Assembly (NCBI GenBank): GCA_022432975.1
Contig: CM039502.1
Span: 11,801,803 to 11,865,802 of the forward strand
Direction of reading: 5' to 3'
DNA: 64,000 nucleotides
Source of the DNA: Begonia masoniana
Lineage: Eukaryota > Streptophyta > Magnoliopsida > Cucurbitales > Begoniaceae
The translations under genes and the position numbers were made by a program. Shown here one piece after another: positions 11,648 through 24,106 of this stretch. Under the pieces are notes generated by a model that saw only the letters and a program-made list of their open reading frames with translations, had not been told where the DNA came from and made no database searches. The first letter of the stretch is position 1. Each line of letters opens with the position of its first letter.

Positions 11648-11692
11648 AGAGAGAGAGAGAGAGAGGGAGAGGGAGAGGGAGAGGGAGAGGGA
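11648..11692 (+). repeat. (GA)n / (GGGAGA)n microsatellite
   Basis: A run of GA dinucleotides followed by GGGAGA units lies inside the Pack-MULE, next to the captured gene fragment. Confidence 0.8.
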
Positions 11693-13206
11693 TATGGCCA
11701 AACTTAGAATTCAAGAGAGAAATCTAAGAAGAAGAGGGAAGAAGAGGACTGTGTACTGGCCAGGAAAGCATTCTATCCATGGAGGGTGGGCTCTGAACTT
11801 TGAAGAAAAAGAATGGATTGGGTACACATCCAGCTGTTAATGGAAGAAGATGAAGATGAAGATGAAGTGGGGACGAACCCGGCTGTTCACGAGGTGGAAG
11901 CGTTGTTGAGGAATTGCAGAGAATCAATGGCGTAAAAGCCAATTGAAGAAAAGGAGAGAGACAGAGAGGACAATTAGAGAATTTTAAAAGTCACGTGGAC
12001 GTCACGTGTCAAATTTAACAGAAAAATTGACGGGACGGAAGGAGTCGAATTACAAACGTTGTATACAATAGGGGCTGATTGGTTCAAAAATAAACGTTAA
12101 GGACTAATTGACCATTGACCCCATACGTTGAGAACTAAATTGAACTTTTTCTTAAAATTTATTTAAAATGGCAATTAAAAAAAACAAGTAAATTATATAG
12201 TTATTATTTAACTCACCCTTAAACTATGTTTGTTAACAAGATCACCTTTCAACTAACTATGACCTGTTTACAAAAATTATTATCTTCTAAATATCCATTA
12301 AAATTTAATCGTAGGAGAGCCCGCTCTTTTTTTTCTTTTGGAGTGGGATAACCGGGCTTTCTAGTTCAATGATAATTCAGATTTCATTTCAATTTAAACC
12401 CTGAATTTTTTATTTTTAACCAAATAAACAATGAACAAATTTGACCCTACTCTCCACAATGGAATGGAACCGAACCAATATTAGTATTTTATATATTTTT
12501 TTTTTAATTTGAACTTTAAATATTTCAAATTAAATCAACCCATACTCAGCCTAAATCAGTTAAAACCAATCCAAGATTGAGTCAAAACCTGACTCAAACT
12601 AAGTTCAAACCAAAAAAAAAAAATCCGAAATCAAGATGGAATCAAACTGAGCAAGGCAAAAAAATCAATTCGATTCAGATTTGGTTACCAATTGCAGGGA
12701 CTTACACATATCTACCACATAAATGAAATTTATGGTACAAAAATAAAATATCAGTGAAAAAAAATTAGTCGAGTGGTTCGGTCTGGTTCTCAAAATTAGT
12801 TGGCCGGTTACAAGCCTCAAATATTCGGTCCAATCATTTTTTATGCTAAAACAGGAGACCTAACCTAACCAGACTGATAACGCCCTTGATAGAACTACGT
12901 CCATAGAAAAAGCTCTAAGAAATAGATGGCTGAGCCAATAATAATAGAGAGGGAAATTAGACTTTCAAAGTCTTTCTCTAGGAGCTGCTATTTCATCAAC
13001 AAATTAGGAGAAAAAACAAAGAAAATTACTGCTTTCGGCTAAATAAAAAAAGTTATTTCCATCAATCATATAAAAACAGGATCATCTCATTTACCTTAAT
13101 TAAAGAGATGCTTAGTCTAAGTTCTTAGTAAAAAGACAGGTAACAATTAGTCAACTCAAGGAAGAGCCATTCTACATCATCTTCTTCCTTCATTTAAGCT
13201 TAACTT

Positions 13207-16200
13207 CTACCTGAACCACCATCTTTGAGCTGCAGAGATGGGAGTGTCGAGAAATGGAACGTACCGATGAATGAAGGGATTAACGGTTCTCCCAAATTTT
13301 GCCCAGCCACTGTGATGATAGCTGGCAGTCACAGGAGCATGATACATGACCTTTAGAAGCTGCAATCAAGTGTCCAAATTAAAAGTTTCCATCACTTTTA
13401 GTTTTACAAATACAGATGATTCGGGTTCATGGCATTCGATGGGAAGAATCAATCAAAGGGGAAGATGAGTGTAATATTTTAGGATTTCAAAATTCATATT
13501 CAAGATTTGAAATCTCAAAATCAAACCAAGTCAAACCTAATCTCGGATTTCTTCTCTAAAAATCTGATAAAAATCAAGGTAAAATCGGATATCAACGTTC
13601 ACTCCTCTGAAAATCTGATAATGTTACAGCTCAGCAAATCCGAGCTGAACTCGGATTTTGGGAAAAACAGCAATCAGCTTCTCCTCTGGAAATCCGAAGA
13701 GGAGCAGATGACAGCTCTAAAATCGAGCTGAACAATTTACCGCTCAAAAATTCCGAGCTCGACTTGGATTTCTCGGAGGAGCGGAGTGCGAGCCTCTGCT
13801 ATAAATAGAGAGGCTCGGTGAAAGATGAAATCACATCAGTTCTCTCTCCCTCTCAAGTTCTGAGACTCTTACCTCTATCTCTGACCACCACTCGACCTCC
13901 AGACGCCACGAAACTCCTCCAACCAGAGAGATTTGGGCATATCTCCAACAAACCCTCTCCGACGTGACGAGCATTATCTAACACGAAGAAATCTCTTAAG
14001 TGTGCAGCAGCTCCGACCAAGAAGAGGAACACACTTTGTCTCAGTTTCAGCCGAGGAAGGAGCGCGAAGGAAATCGTGAAGAAGAAGGAAGGAGAAAGAA
14101 AGGTTCAGTTTTCTTTAAAATTGAACCGGTTCACTTAAGGGTGGTCCAACCAAACCGGTCCAGCAATCCAGAACCGGCTCAACTAAGCTAGATCCGATCC
14201 AACTGAACTGACCCGACCCAACCCAAATTTGGATCCAATTTACCCGAATCGATCCAAGAATAAACCGGTAATTCTGCCTAAATCTTTGTGAAATTGATTT
14301 ATTAAAGTGAGAAATTAATATCGAATATTTTTTTTAGGCAGAAAGATTCCGAAAGTCATCTTAATCAATCTAATTCGACCTTATCCGACTTAAGAGTACG
14401 CGTAAGAAATTTCTGTCTAAATTTTTCTAAAATATGATTTAATTAAGTGGGATTCTAATACCAATATTTTATTTAGGTAGAAAATTATTTGGAATACCGA
14501 AAAAAATCCCAATAACTCACCCTCTCGGAATCCAAGTAAGTGAAAATACCACGTTTTCAACGTTTTGGCTACGGCTCTATATCACAAAATCTATATTATT
14601 TTCTTATAATTATTTTATTACATGTTTCTGATATTTGAGTACGCATGTTTAGGCATTGGCATAGAATGTATAAAGATAAAATTAGTAGGACATTTTGTAT
14701 GTGTATGAATATGATAGAATTAACGGAAAATATGTAATAGTAAAGCCTGAACAACAATGGGATGGTTAAGCTTGAACGAAAATGAGATGTTTATCTCTGA
14801 ACGACAATGAGATGGCTACGCCTGAACGAAAATTAGATGATTACGTTTGAACGATAATGAGATGACTATACCTGATCGAAAGTTAGATGATAAAGCCTGA
14901 ATGACAGTGACATGACTAAGTCTAAACGAAAGTTGGAAAATGAGCATCAACCAGTATGTAATTGTTAAGTCAAGATTTGGTAAAAGTTAATGTTAATTTT
15001 GCACCTGCACGAATTTTCGCTTATTGAGTTATTCTCATAGTTGTAATTTTGTGATGTAGGTGAGTTTTTATCTGATGAAGAAATGGCTGTGATCGAGAAC
15101 CTTCCAGAGACAAGCAAGCATACAGAAGAAGAAGAATCAAATGTTTTTGGGTTGAAGGGATGAGTTTAAATGAGTATTTTCTGTTTTTGAAGATATTTCG
15201 TATTTTTAACTTTGAATAAATTATGTTGAATTTTATTTAAAGTTTTATGAATTATTCTGGATTTATTTTCAATTTCCGACAAGGTTATTTAAAGTTTGAA
15301 ATTTTGATTAAGCTTCCGAGCATTTAATGTTTAAGTTATTATTCAAAGAGGTTTTCAATATTCTGAAATTAAGTTTTTAACACTCGAATTTAAACTTAAA
15401 TCAATTTGAGAAATTTTTAGGATTTTCAAATTAGAGTTTCAAATTAGGGCGTTACAACGAGACATTGAACTTTGCTCAACTCAGACAGGATTTAGTTTAA
15501 GACAATAGAAATTAAAAAATTGAGAATGATCCTCAGCCCTGATTCCTCCAATCTGGGGCAACAACCAAAATCCACTACCTCCACATTCATTTATATCTAA
15601 TACCCAACAAAAGTTTCTTGTCGTTTTAATAATTCCTTACTACAATCTTATACCAATATTGAAGTGTTCAGAACCATCCTAATCCATCTTAAACAATCAC
15701 AAACCCAGCCCTCCTTTTGTTTGGTGAATAACTTTTTCTCATTTTAATTCTTTACATTAAGGTGAACCTGCTGCATGCATGTGCAGAAAAGCAAAACATA
15801 CCTGCCAGTACATGAATGTTTGAATAAAGTTGCGCTGCCATCTGCAAAAACATTTCATATTCGAGTCATAGAAATGTAAGAATACAAACTTGAAAGCACA
15901 CAGCATGAAATGAATATACTAAGACTGTCGTTTTTCAATAAACTAGGACACTGATTTGACGGGAAAAAACAAATATGCACATAAATATATCAACACCTTA
16001 TTAATGGAATAACCAACACAAATAACAAAATTTCATACTAAGATAGCACAATATATATTTATCTCAGACAATAAATTTCAAAGATATAACTAAAACAGCA
16101 ATATGAGTGAGGTATTCTAGAAGTTTCTTTATATTAACCTATAGTTGCATGGTGGGCGAACAGTCTATTGAAATATAAATCAACATAAAAAAAAAACCAC

Positions 16201-19200
16201 AAATCTAGAGAATAACTCCAGACTCGGAAACCATAAGTTTGGTTACGGACTTAGAATACTCTCAATAAAAGAGAGCAATATTTTGTTAGATAATTGATAA
16301 TAATTTTTTCACTGCCTTTCACCCACTATATATACTCCTTTGCAATGTTAAAGGTCTCTTTCACCACACATCCCCACTCTTGTGCTCCTAACTAACTTTC
16401 CTCCAATGATGCTTAATATGGATTAACATCCAATTACAATTATGCTCCAATAACTCTTTTTACTTTTTATCACCCATCTTTTTTACAATTAAATACTTTT
16501 TAAGTATTACATCGGACTTTAGAGCCATGTTCCCAGCATGTTAATAATAACTGAACATTTCACCCACATATAAGGGATGCATGTGCTTCCTAGGACAAAA
16601 ACAAAGAGAGAGAGAGAAGAAAGCAACTAACGAGAGCAATGAGATGATCAAAAGGAAGCCAAGAGCAATTTCAGCTTGTGAAGAAAGAATACTCAGCGTC
16701 GTAGTATTTGACTCCACCCAAACGCAAGGCTCTTCCAAATATTTCCTACATTGAACGAGAAAATATTTTGTTGCTTATTGTATTGAAATAACTACCTGGT
16801 AAAATCAAAACTCCTTTCAAGAAAAATAATAAATCAATTTAGTCAATTAAATACATATTATAATGACAGTGAGGATCCCATCCTTGCTTTTATGTCTCAT
16901 TGCTTGAGATAGAGTAATTGATTCCAAATGTAATGGTTCAGATTAAGTCAGTGAACAATCAAAAAATAATTGACTTCATTGATTAAATCTAAGTCATTAA
17001 CTACGATGACTTAGATCAACAGGACTAAACAAGAAGAATATCGTTATCCATTTTATTGAGGTGACAACACTATAAAATTCACAACTTACATGTACAAGGA
17101 GGAACGGTTGAAATTACGTCTGAGAAATTTAGCAACATGTTCCAATGCTCGGCATAAAATGGGGATTAAAGCAACTAAAATGAAAAAATAAACAATTTTA
17201 ATATAAAAAGGAAAGAGGTCATAATTGGAAGAGGTGCCAACATTAGTTTCAGCCAAGAACAAAACTTGATAGCCAGTCAATGCTTACACCCAAGGAAAAG
17301 GTTTGAAGTCACAAAGGTAAGACAGTAAATAAAATAGATAAAATCTTTGGCTGCGACTATTGTCTGGAAGTGGACTTGCAAAGCCTGCATGTTCCAAGCT
17401 CTAGGTTTCTGAAATAATTACAAAGGCCGATGAAACGTGAATGAAAATTTAACAAACTACAAGAAGTACGCAAAAGGCAGCAATGACATAAAACTCACCC
17501 CGTATAAAGAGTATACGGAATATAAAGAAGAGCATCCAGTACCCATAAAAGAAAGCCGATATAATCTGTTTGAAAGATTTCTTGGAACCAGAGGAAATAT
17601 TGCAAGCACAGCCACAACAAAAACCTGTAGTAAAGAAAGAAATAATGTACTAACAGATCCACACAGGGAAAGTAAGCTTAGGATTGTCAGAAACATAAAG
17701 TGAACCATCCAAGTTAATTTCTCACTGCGATGGGCCAACAGTAATAATCAATTACATTGATACTGAGCAATTAATCTCAACATGCGTTTTTATACATCAA
17801 AACATATTTTTGGGTCACTTTCGAAATTTCTGAAGTTGGTGACATTTAACATGCAATCTTTCAGATGTTTAAATATAATGGCTAGACTGTCAAAAACATC
17901 AGATATTCTTGTTATAAAAAACATAATAATAGGGAAGTGAAATAAAAAGCACGCCAAATAGCGGGTGCTTAAACCTCTATTGTTTAAAAGAACTATATCA
18001 GTACGTACAAAAGAATTTGAGAAAGCAAAAGAATCAGATATTGTCATTTTATATATTTAATGTTTTTTTTCATTATATGCTTCTGGAGGCATGAGTTGTT
18101 ATTAATGAAAAAAACAGAAAATAGACAAATGATGAAATATAAATTTAGCAGAAGTCACCAGACACATTCTACGCATAAAACATTGAAGAAGAAAGCATTT
18201 GTAATATCAAATAGGGAGTGGTTGAAGATGTCAATCATCTTCTTTTGCATATGCGACATGGCATACATTTTAGGGTCATGGGTTTGAGAGTCGTTGATTA
18301 TTTGTTTAGTGATGCCTAATCAGGTTAGTAGCCTTTTGATGAAATGGGATGGTGTTAGTGGAGGGGGAAAAGTCTGGCTGAGCCTTTTGCCCCACTCCAT
18401 TGTTTAACGAAGAGATACTTGATATCGAGTCATTTAAAAGAAAGGGGTGTTTTGAAAATCCTTTCTTGTACAGTCTTTTGATGATGATTAGCTTTTTTTT
18501 GTAGCTCACTCTTTTTGTGAATTTCTTTACTTAATATATGCTCCTTTTACTAATAAAATAAACAGGTATATGTATAAACATAATAATATCATGTGTGCAA
18601 ATGGTTTCTATCAGAATACAATTACATCTACAATTTATGTATGAATAATTTCATCAAAGTCCATACCCAAGCATTGACTGAGAATTGAACGGTTTGACGA
18701 TCCCATCGCAAAGAAGCTGGATTTGAACCAGTGCTTGCAGACGATGCAAAACTTCCATTTCTAGGAGCTGAACCGACATAATTAACAATTAAGTTAGGAA
18801 TATTAAATGTAAGCATATCCCAAAATCTACAGAGAAATTCACAGATATTCATGTTTCTTTAAATTTTGATTTTCAACCGGAATTTGTGATTGATTTTGAT
18901 TACATGTACGAGGTGGTGATTCAGAAGATGACGATGATGGTCTTGCCGACTGTGATGAACTGCTGGACGCCATCACCTCAACAACAAGATCAGGGTCCTG
19001 CATGCAATCCGCATCCAGCTCGATAAGAAGAATAAAAAAGTAGGATCATTTCAATTCATCTGCTAGACAAATTCTAGTTACAAAAATCCAGCAATTCATA
19101 ACAGACAACACAAATTACTCTTGTTGACAATGAAATTCTCGTTTCATCCTCCAAAGAATATCAACTCAAATAGAATATAAACAAAAGGAAATAACAAGAC

Positions 19201-19815
19201 TCTCCAGTTGTTACCATCCGTCAAAATAAGTAACTTGCTATCAACCACTTTACCCACTGTTCCACTATATTTTCATTCGAAGAAAAACAAGAAAAAGTCA
19301 ACTCAATCAAAGGCAACCTAGAGCAAATTAAATAGGAAAATGATCACCTTTTAAAATAAAAATTTAAAGAAAAAGCTCCTTCTCCGTCCTCATCGTCATA
19401 TTACGCAAAAACAAACTTTTAGAAGGTTATTCATGAGAAACTATGAGCATAATATTAATGCAGAGAACTGAAAAAAAATGGAATAGCTAAAAAAAAAAAA
19501 GAGTAGCCAACCCTTCAATGATTTAGACACATACAATTCCCATCCAATTATTAAACCCTTGTTACAGGAAAAGCAAAACAAAAAACAAAAACACAGCGAA
19601 CCAAGAAAACAAACTGAGAGAGACAGAGAGAGGCGAACGATGTAACGCTGGTAAAACTTGTGCTTTAAGTGATCGATAACAGCAGGGCGGGAAGCCATGT
19701 GAGGAGGGATGAGGATGTTGGACCAATAGTCAGCCCATCGTGGATCGCTGTCGTAATCATAAGCAGTAGCTGCTATTCTCTTCAACTTCTGTGGATCCTC
19801 TCTTTCTTCCCCCAT
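13207..19815 (-). CDS. TMEM33/Pom33-family membrane protein, 9 exons, 336 aa
   Basis: Exons on the minus strand: 19815-19639, 18997-18904, 18767-18667, 17624-17499, 17408-17288, 17174-17090, 16745-16632, 15841-15802 and 13359-13207. All junctions are GT-AG and the phases sum to 337 codons. The N-terminus MGEEREDPQKLKRIAA is followed by a Ser-rich linker. Then come hydrophobic segments in VFVVAVLAIFPLVPRNLSNR, DFIYFIYCLTFV, FALIPILCRALEHVAKF and the SSQAEIALGFLLIISLLSWQ region, ending PFLDTPISAAQRWWFR. The later part matches the layout of TMEM33/Pom33 proteins, polytopic ER and nuclear-envelope proteins that interact with reticulons and nuclear pores. It seems intact. The last intron (13360-15801) holds a 2-kb solo LTR. 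From memory, At3g02420 is the Arabidopsis counterpart. Confidence 0.88.
13800..13807 (+). promoter_or_regulatory. TATA box within the solo LTR
   Basis: TATAAATA sits in a GC-richer stretch followed by GAGAGGCTCGG, the usual position of the U3/R boundary in an LTR. If active, it would transcribe antisense to the host gene. Confidence 0.45.
14745..14937 (+). repeat. Minisatellite of about 28 bp in the LTR
   Basis: About seven degenerate units share the core CTGAACGA(C/A)AATGAGATG. The spacing is regular, but the units themselves are diverged. Confidence 0.7.
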
Positions 19816-20070
19816 TTTCTTCTATTTACTCCCTCCCTGGTTTGAATCTTGAACAAACTCCTCCTCGATTTCAGTTCCAATTCCAGAAGAGGAAGAGAGA
19901 ATTAGTTGAGACTGAGAGACGATAGGTCGTTCTCCGAGATGAACCTGTCTACCCCCGTGCGGCTCGCCGATCGATAAAAGCCAATGAAGCTGCCTGGTTT
20001 CGTAATTTTAAATACAGTATGAATTTCAAATATAAAATATAATAAATCAAATTTTTGTAGGACCCGAGCA

Positions 20071-20442
20071 TCTCCCATTTTGAATTTATGCCTACAATAG
20101 AGGGTCGATCACCCCATGTTATATCCAGTGCTTACGTACACTGGACGTATTGGGTCAGGAATGAAGATTCTCCGTTCAGTGTGTATCATACGTTATTTGA
20201 GAACGAGTGTCCCTTTCCCGGAACAACCTCTATTTTTTGCACCCCAATTTCAAGGATGCCCGAGAACAGGAGGTTTCCACCACGGAACGGGCCCCTATTC
20301 ACTCTCTCCCCCATTTTAGGGAGTGATTAGGAGCCATGGGTCCCCGTCGCAAAACAACCCCCTGTTCTCAAGCAAAATATTTAAGAATGAGATGTCGTAA
20401 GAAATTGGGACTTGAGAATTTTGTGTGTGTGTGTGTGTGAGA

Positions 20443-20500
<58 letters not shown>

Positions 20501-20631
20501 GGGGGTGGTCACCCCGTTCTCACCGCGCCCAAAAATTATAGCAAAAAACGGGAGCTGTCTTGGGGCAAAGACCAAGCACCCCTAAAGTTTAGAAAGCATG
20601 GAACGTGAGGCCGTTCTAAAATCGGGGATCC

Positions 20632-20686
<55 letters not shown>

Positions 20687-20912
20687 GGGGTGGTCACCCC
20701 GTTCTCACCGCGCCCAAAAATTATAGCAAAAAACGGGAGCTGTCTTGGGGCAAAGACCAAGCACCCCTAAAGTTTAGAAAGCATGGAACGTGAGGCCGTT
20801 CTAAAATCGGGGATCCTCCGTTCCCGAGCACCCCCCAAAATGGGGGAGGGAAGGAACATGGGCCTATCCGGGGCAAAGACCACTCATTCTCCACCTAAAT
20901 TCAAAATGGGGG
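20071..20912. mobile_element. Possible TIR element carrying a duplicated (TG)n(G)n block
   Basis: The ends carry inverted copies of CCCATTTTGAATTTA (20074-20088 and its complement near 20896-20910). Between them is GC-richer sequence unlike the surroundings, with no gene. No target-site duplication was identified, so the class is unknown. Confidence 0.4.
20454..20817. repeat. 185-bp tandem duplication with (TG)n and poly-G tracts
   Basis: Each unit is (TG)n, then 21-22 consecutive G (20484-20505 and 20670-20690), then 127 bp starting TGGTCACCCCGTTCTCACC. The two 127-bp blocks (20506-20632 and 20691-20817) are identical by eye. Open frames read through this block on the minus strand are artefacts of the repeat. 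Confidence 0.9.
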
Positions 20913-21595
20913 TGATTGGGCAGAATTGGACTTGTTACATTTTGGATAGTTTAAAATTTTAATTGTTAGGATTTTTAGTTTAGGGGATAAGTTTAAGATT
21001 TTAATTATTAGGATTTTTAATTTATGATATGTTTCAAATTAACCCTATACTTTGGGTTCAAATTAATTTTTACCCTAAAATGAAACTATTCTCACCTGTC
21101 CGTATCAAATGGTTTTTTACTGTCTACTACATGAAGATTAATTTGCCATTAATTTTTGTTAAATATTATTATTCAATAATATTTATAAAGTCTCTTAATT
21201 ATCATATTTAATAACAATTTATGACTTTGTTAAGAAATAAGATGTCTCTTCATTGAAGATTTTCATTAATTTTTTATCTATAGAGTCAATGTCGTCACAG
21301 TCTGGTCATGATAAATTACACGTTGAACCTTAAACTCGATAAATCATTTCAATTTAAACCTTAAACTACTATTCGAACAAAATAATATTTAAATTTTGTA
21401 CTTAAACAAGATAGACTGCAGCAACTAAAATTTCGTTTAAGAAGATAAAAGAAGACGAACATGTGACTTCGCTACAAGAGCTAAATAAATTACATTACTC
21501 TATATTTATAAACAATAAATATGATTTTCTTAAGCTAATCGAACTTTAGAAATATGAATTGATGAAAATTGGTGGAAGAAGTCAGAGATAAGAGG

Positions 21596-22599
21596 TAGGG
21601 GTGATCGTGGTCCGGTTCGGTCCGATTTTTAGAGAGATTAGGACCGGACCACTAAATTCGATTTTCAAATTTTTGTACCAATAAGGCAAATTTTTTTCTT
21701 TGAACCGGACCAGAAATCTGATCTCGGTTCTGGTCCGGTTTTGGTCCTCCCACTTATGTTCAAAATTTTTTTAATTTTTGACAAAAATTTGAACCAATAT
21801 GTAAAAAAAACCAATACACTTATTCTGTTTATGGTTCTGGGAAAAATGGACAAAAATTTTGGTTCTGGTTTCAATTTCTAACAAAATATCACATCGAAGC
21901 TACTAAAAAAAATCAAAATTTTATTCTGTTTTTTTCAATTTCCAGCGTCTTTATTCTTAAGGTTCGTCGATTTCAAAACAATTTTTTATAAAAACAAACA
22001 CCACATCGAGCTGCTAACATTACCCACAATCACATTGCAGAGCATAGCAAAAATACTGAGAACTACAAAAAGAGAAAAAACAAACAATTGCAGAGCAACC
22101 AAACTATTGCTCTAACCTCGCAAATCTACTGGGTTTCTTCGCAAAAAACAGAATAAAGTTTCGGACTTTCGGGAAACAAATCTACCATATTGGACAGTCG
22201 GAAAGAAAATAACCAAACCTGTGGTTTGAATCTACAGTCTGACTCCGAGAGGCAACAGACAGCAGCGACTTCAGCGAGAAGCAACAACAGTGACTTCAGC
22301 GAGAGGCAACAACAGCGACTTCGGCGAGACACGACGAGGACGAGGGCGAGAGACGACGACTGCGATTGTGCGAAGCGAACACGGAATAGTGAAGTTTTTT
22401 TAGCCTAAAGGTTAACTTACCTGGTGCAGGTTGGTTTTACTCGGTTTTGTCCTTAAAACCGAGAACTGAACCACAGATTTCGGTTCTGAAATAACAGAAC
22501 CGAAATCTGTTAATTTTTCCCTAAGAACCGACCAGAACCGGACCAAATAGCTTGGTTCTGGCCCAGTTTTCGATTCTGGTCGGTTCTTGCTCACCCCGA
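21596..22599. mobile_element. hAT-like non-autonomous element, 1.0 kb, with an 8-bp TSD
   Basis: It is bounded by a perfect 8-bp duplication, ATAAGAGG (21588-21595 and 22600-22607), the hAT-superfamily length. The ends are TAGGGGTGATCG and, inverted, TCGGGGTGAGCAAG, followed on both sides by CGGTTC-rich arms. The interior has no transposase. It includes a GC-rich array at about 22250-22370 built on CGACTTCAGCGAGAGGCAAC, similar in style to the array in the element at 1865-2572. Confidence 0.88.
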
Positions 22600-22607
22600 A
22601 TAAGAGG

Positions 22608-24096
22608 TGTGGATTGAAGGGAAATGGAAGAGAGGAGGAAGGAATGTGGCCTGTTTAACTAGATAGGTTGTTTGAACATGAAATATCAATATTTTATATA
22701 GGTAAAATGCAATTTATACCATAATATCGAGTAGACGTGACACAGTATGCAATTGTCGAATAAGAGATTGACAGAGTTTGAAATCGAATTAGAAATTACC
22801 GGAAGTATTAAAAATCGAGTTAAAACATTATATATGTGTTGGAATTAACAAATAAATTGATAATATGGTAGAAATTATTGATAGCTATAACGTGGATGTT
22901 CGATTTATCTAAAAAAATAGTTTAAAATATAATATGTAAATAACTAAAAAAAATTAGTTCTAAATTGTATACTACCCCATTTATATTCATCCATATGAAG
23001 ACCTCTTCATTTCTACCAACTTTAATTTTGTCAACTTTCGCTCCCTCTCAATCAACCAACGATACTAATTAAATAAGAATAATGTATGTTTATTCTCTTA
23101 AAATACTCGTTGATATGTCAAACAATAAGTTGTTTGATTAATGTAATAAATTAACTATTTATAATTTATTGCATTAATTGTACTTTAATTACATCAATCA
23201 TTGTTTGACACATCGATGATTATTTTAAGAGAGTAAACGTAAAATTATTCATAAAATAATGTTTGTAATTATTATTTGATGTATTCTCAATTTTATTAGT
23301 TTAACAACATGCAATTTATTTTTAAGCTTTCTAAATAAAATAAAATAAAATAAAAAAGACTCAAAAGATAAGATTTAAGTAGTATTTTATCCGACAACGA
23401 GGATCTCATTTTCAATGTAATTTCTCGTCCTTTAGCTATCCGAAACACTAAGGTTGTTTGAGCTTTTTGGATGGACTGGTGCGGTACCCGGTGTATGTAT
23501 CTTTGGAATTGCTTTGACATTCTTAACTCTATCTTGATTGCAGGATTAGTTTTTTTTGTTTAGAAAATGATCGATTCTGAAAGGAGAAGGTAATTTTAAG
23601 GAGGTCGAAGATCGGTATTATCAATTAATCCAATCTGAACGAGTATATATTACCAAGCTCAGAGCATTATCTACAAGATTGCTTTTTTCCCGTTCCAAAA
23701 AGCAGATTTATGACTGACCCATTATTTACAGTTTAAATTTTAAGCAAAAAAAAAAATGGCCTTGGTAAAGAGATGAGATGTGAAGAGAAGACAGCCATGG
23801 AAGGGCTGCATGTGCCTTTCTTCGCTTTAAATCTCACCCCATTCATTCATAACCTGGTTTGTTCTTTGATCTAATTGAATATTGGAAGACTTATTTTCAG
23901 ATCAAGAGCCTGTGTTTAGTATCTCTCTGTTTTTCTGGTTTTTCTCCATTTGAATGAACAGAAAATAGATTAAGAAAGCATGGGTGAAATGGCAAGAAGA
24001 CGAGAGAGAAAAGGCGAGAGAGAGATTGAAAATCAGAGGCAGAAAACAAAAAAGGAGAAATTAAAAGGCGAAGGTTGATGCCGAGGCCAAAAGGGA
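22608..24096. other. Intergenic region with one small fold-back
   Basis: No gene is seen. At 23086-23125 and 23201-23240 there are inverted arms (GTTTATTCTCTTAAAATA pairs with TATTTTAAGAGAGTAAAC; TGTCAAACAA pairs with TTGTTTGACA), a MITE-like fold-back of about 155 bp without a clear target duplication. The rest is AT-rich. Confidence 0.55.
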
Positions 24097-24106
24097 ATAA
24101 TAAAAA

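Larger units (their letters stand above)
10979..12152. mobile_element. Pack-MULE (non-autonomous Mutator-like element)
   Basis: The element is bounded by a perfect 9-bp target duplication, TAAAATTTA, at 10970-10978 and 12153-12161. Nine bp is the Mutator-superfamily length. It has long terminal inverted repeats of roughly 230 bp (10979-11210 and 11910-12152); paired blocks include GTTCAATTTAG, AATGGTCAATT and CAATCAGCCCCTAT. The interior contains a gene fragment on the minus strand (11257-11640) and (GA)n-rich DNA, not a transposase. Non-autonomous elements of this kind that carry host gene pieces are called Pack-MULEs. Confidence 0.85.
10803..12767. repeat. Dispersed repeat, second copy, split by the Pack-MULE
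   Basis: 10803-10969 and 12162-12767 together correspond to the continuous copy at 8106-8918. The interruption is the Mutator-like element at 10979-12152 with its duplicated target 9-mer. The uninterrupted copy serves as an empty-site reference for that insertion. Confidence 0.7.
13470..15456 (+). mobile_element. Solo LTR inside the last intron of the TMEM33-like gene
   Basis: It starts TGTAATATTTTAGG and ends GGGCGTTACA, with near-matching 5-bp flanks ATGAG (13465-13469) and ACGAG (15457-15461). No internal retroviral genes are present, so it is best read as a solo LTR. It contains a promoter-like TATAAATA at 13800-13807 and, at about 14745-14937, a degenerate minisatellite of about 28 bp built on CTGAACGAAAATGAGATG. 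It is inserted antisense to the host gene. Confidence 0.75.

Noticed and set aside
14745..14937. Regularly spaced repeats resembling a CRISPR array
   Set aside because: The units are degenerate and contiguous without unique spacers, in an LTR of a plant genome. It is a minisatellite.
20381..20760. Two minus-strand frames with the same N-terminus
   Set aside because: They come from the exact 185-bp duplication and read into (TG)n and poly-G tracts as Thr-His and Pro runs.
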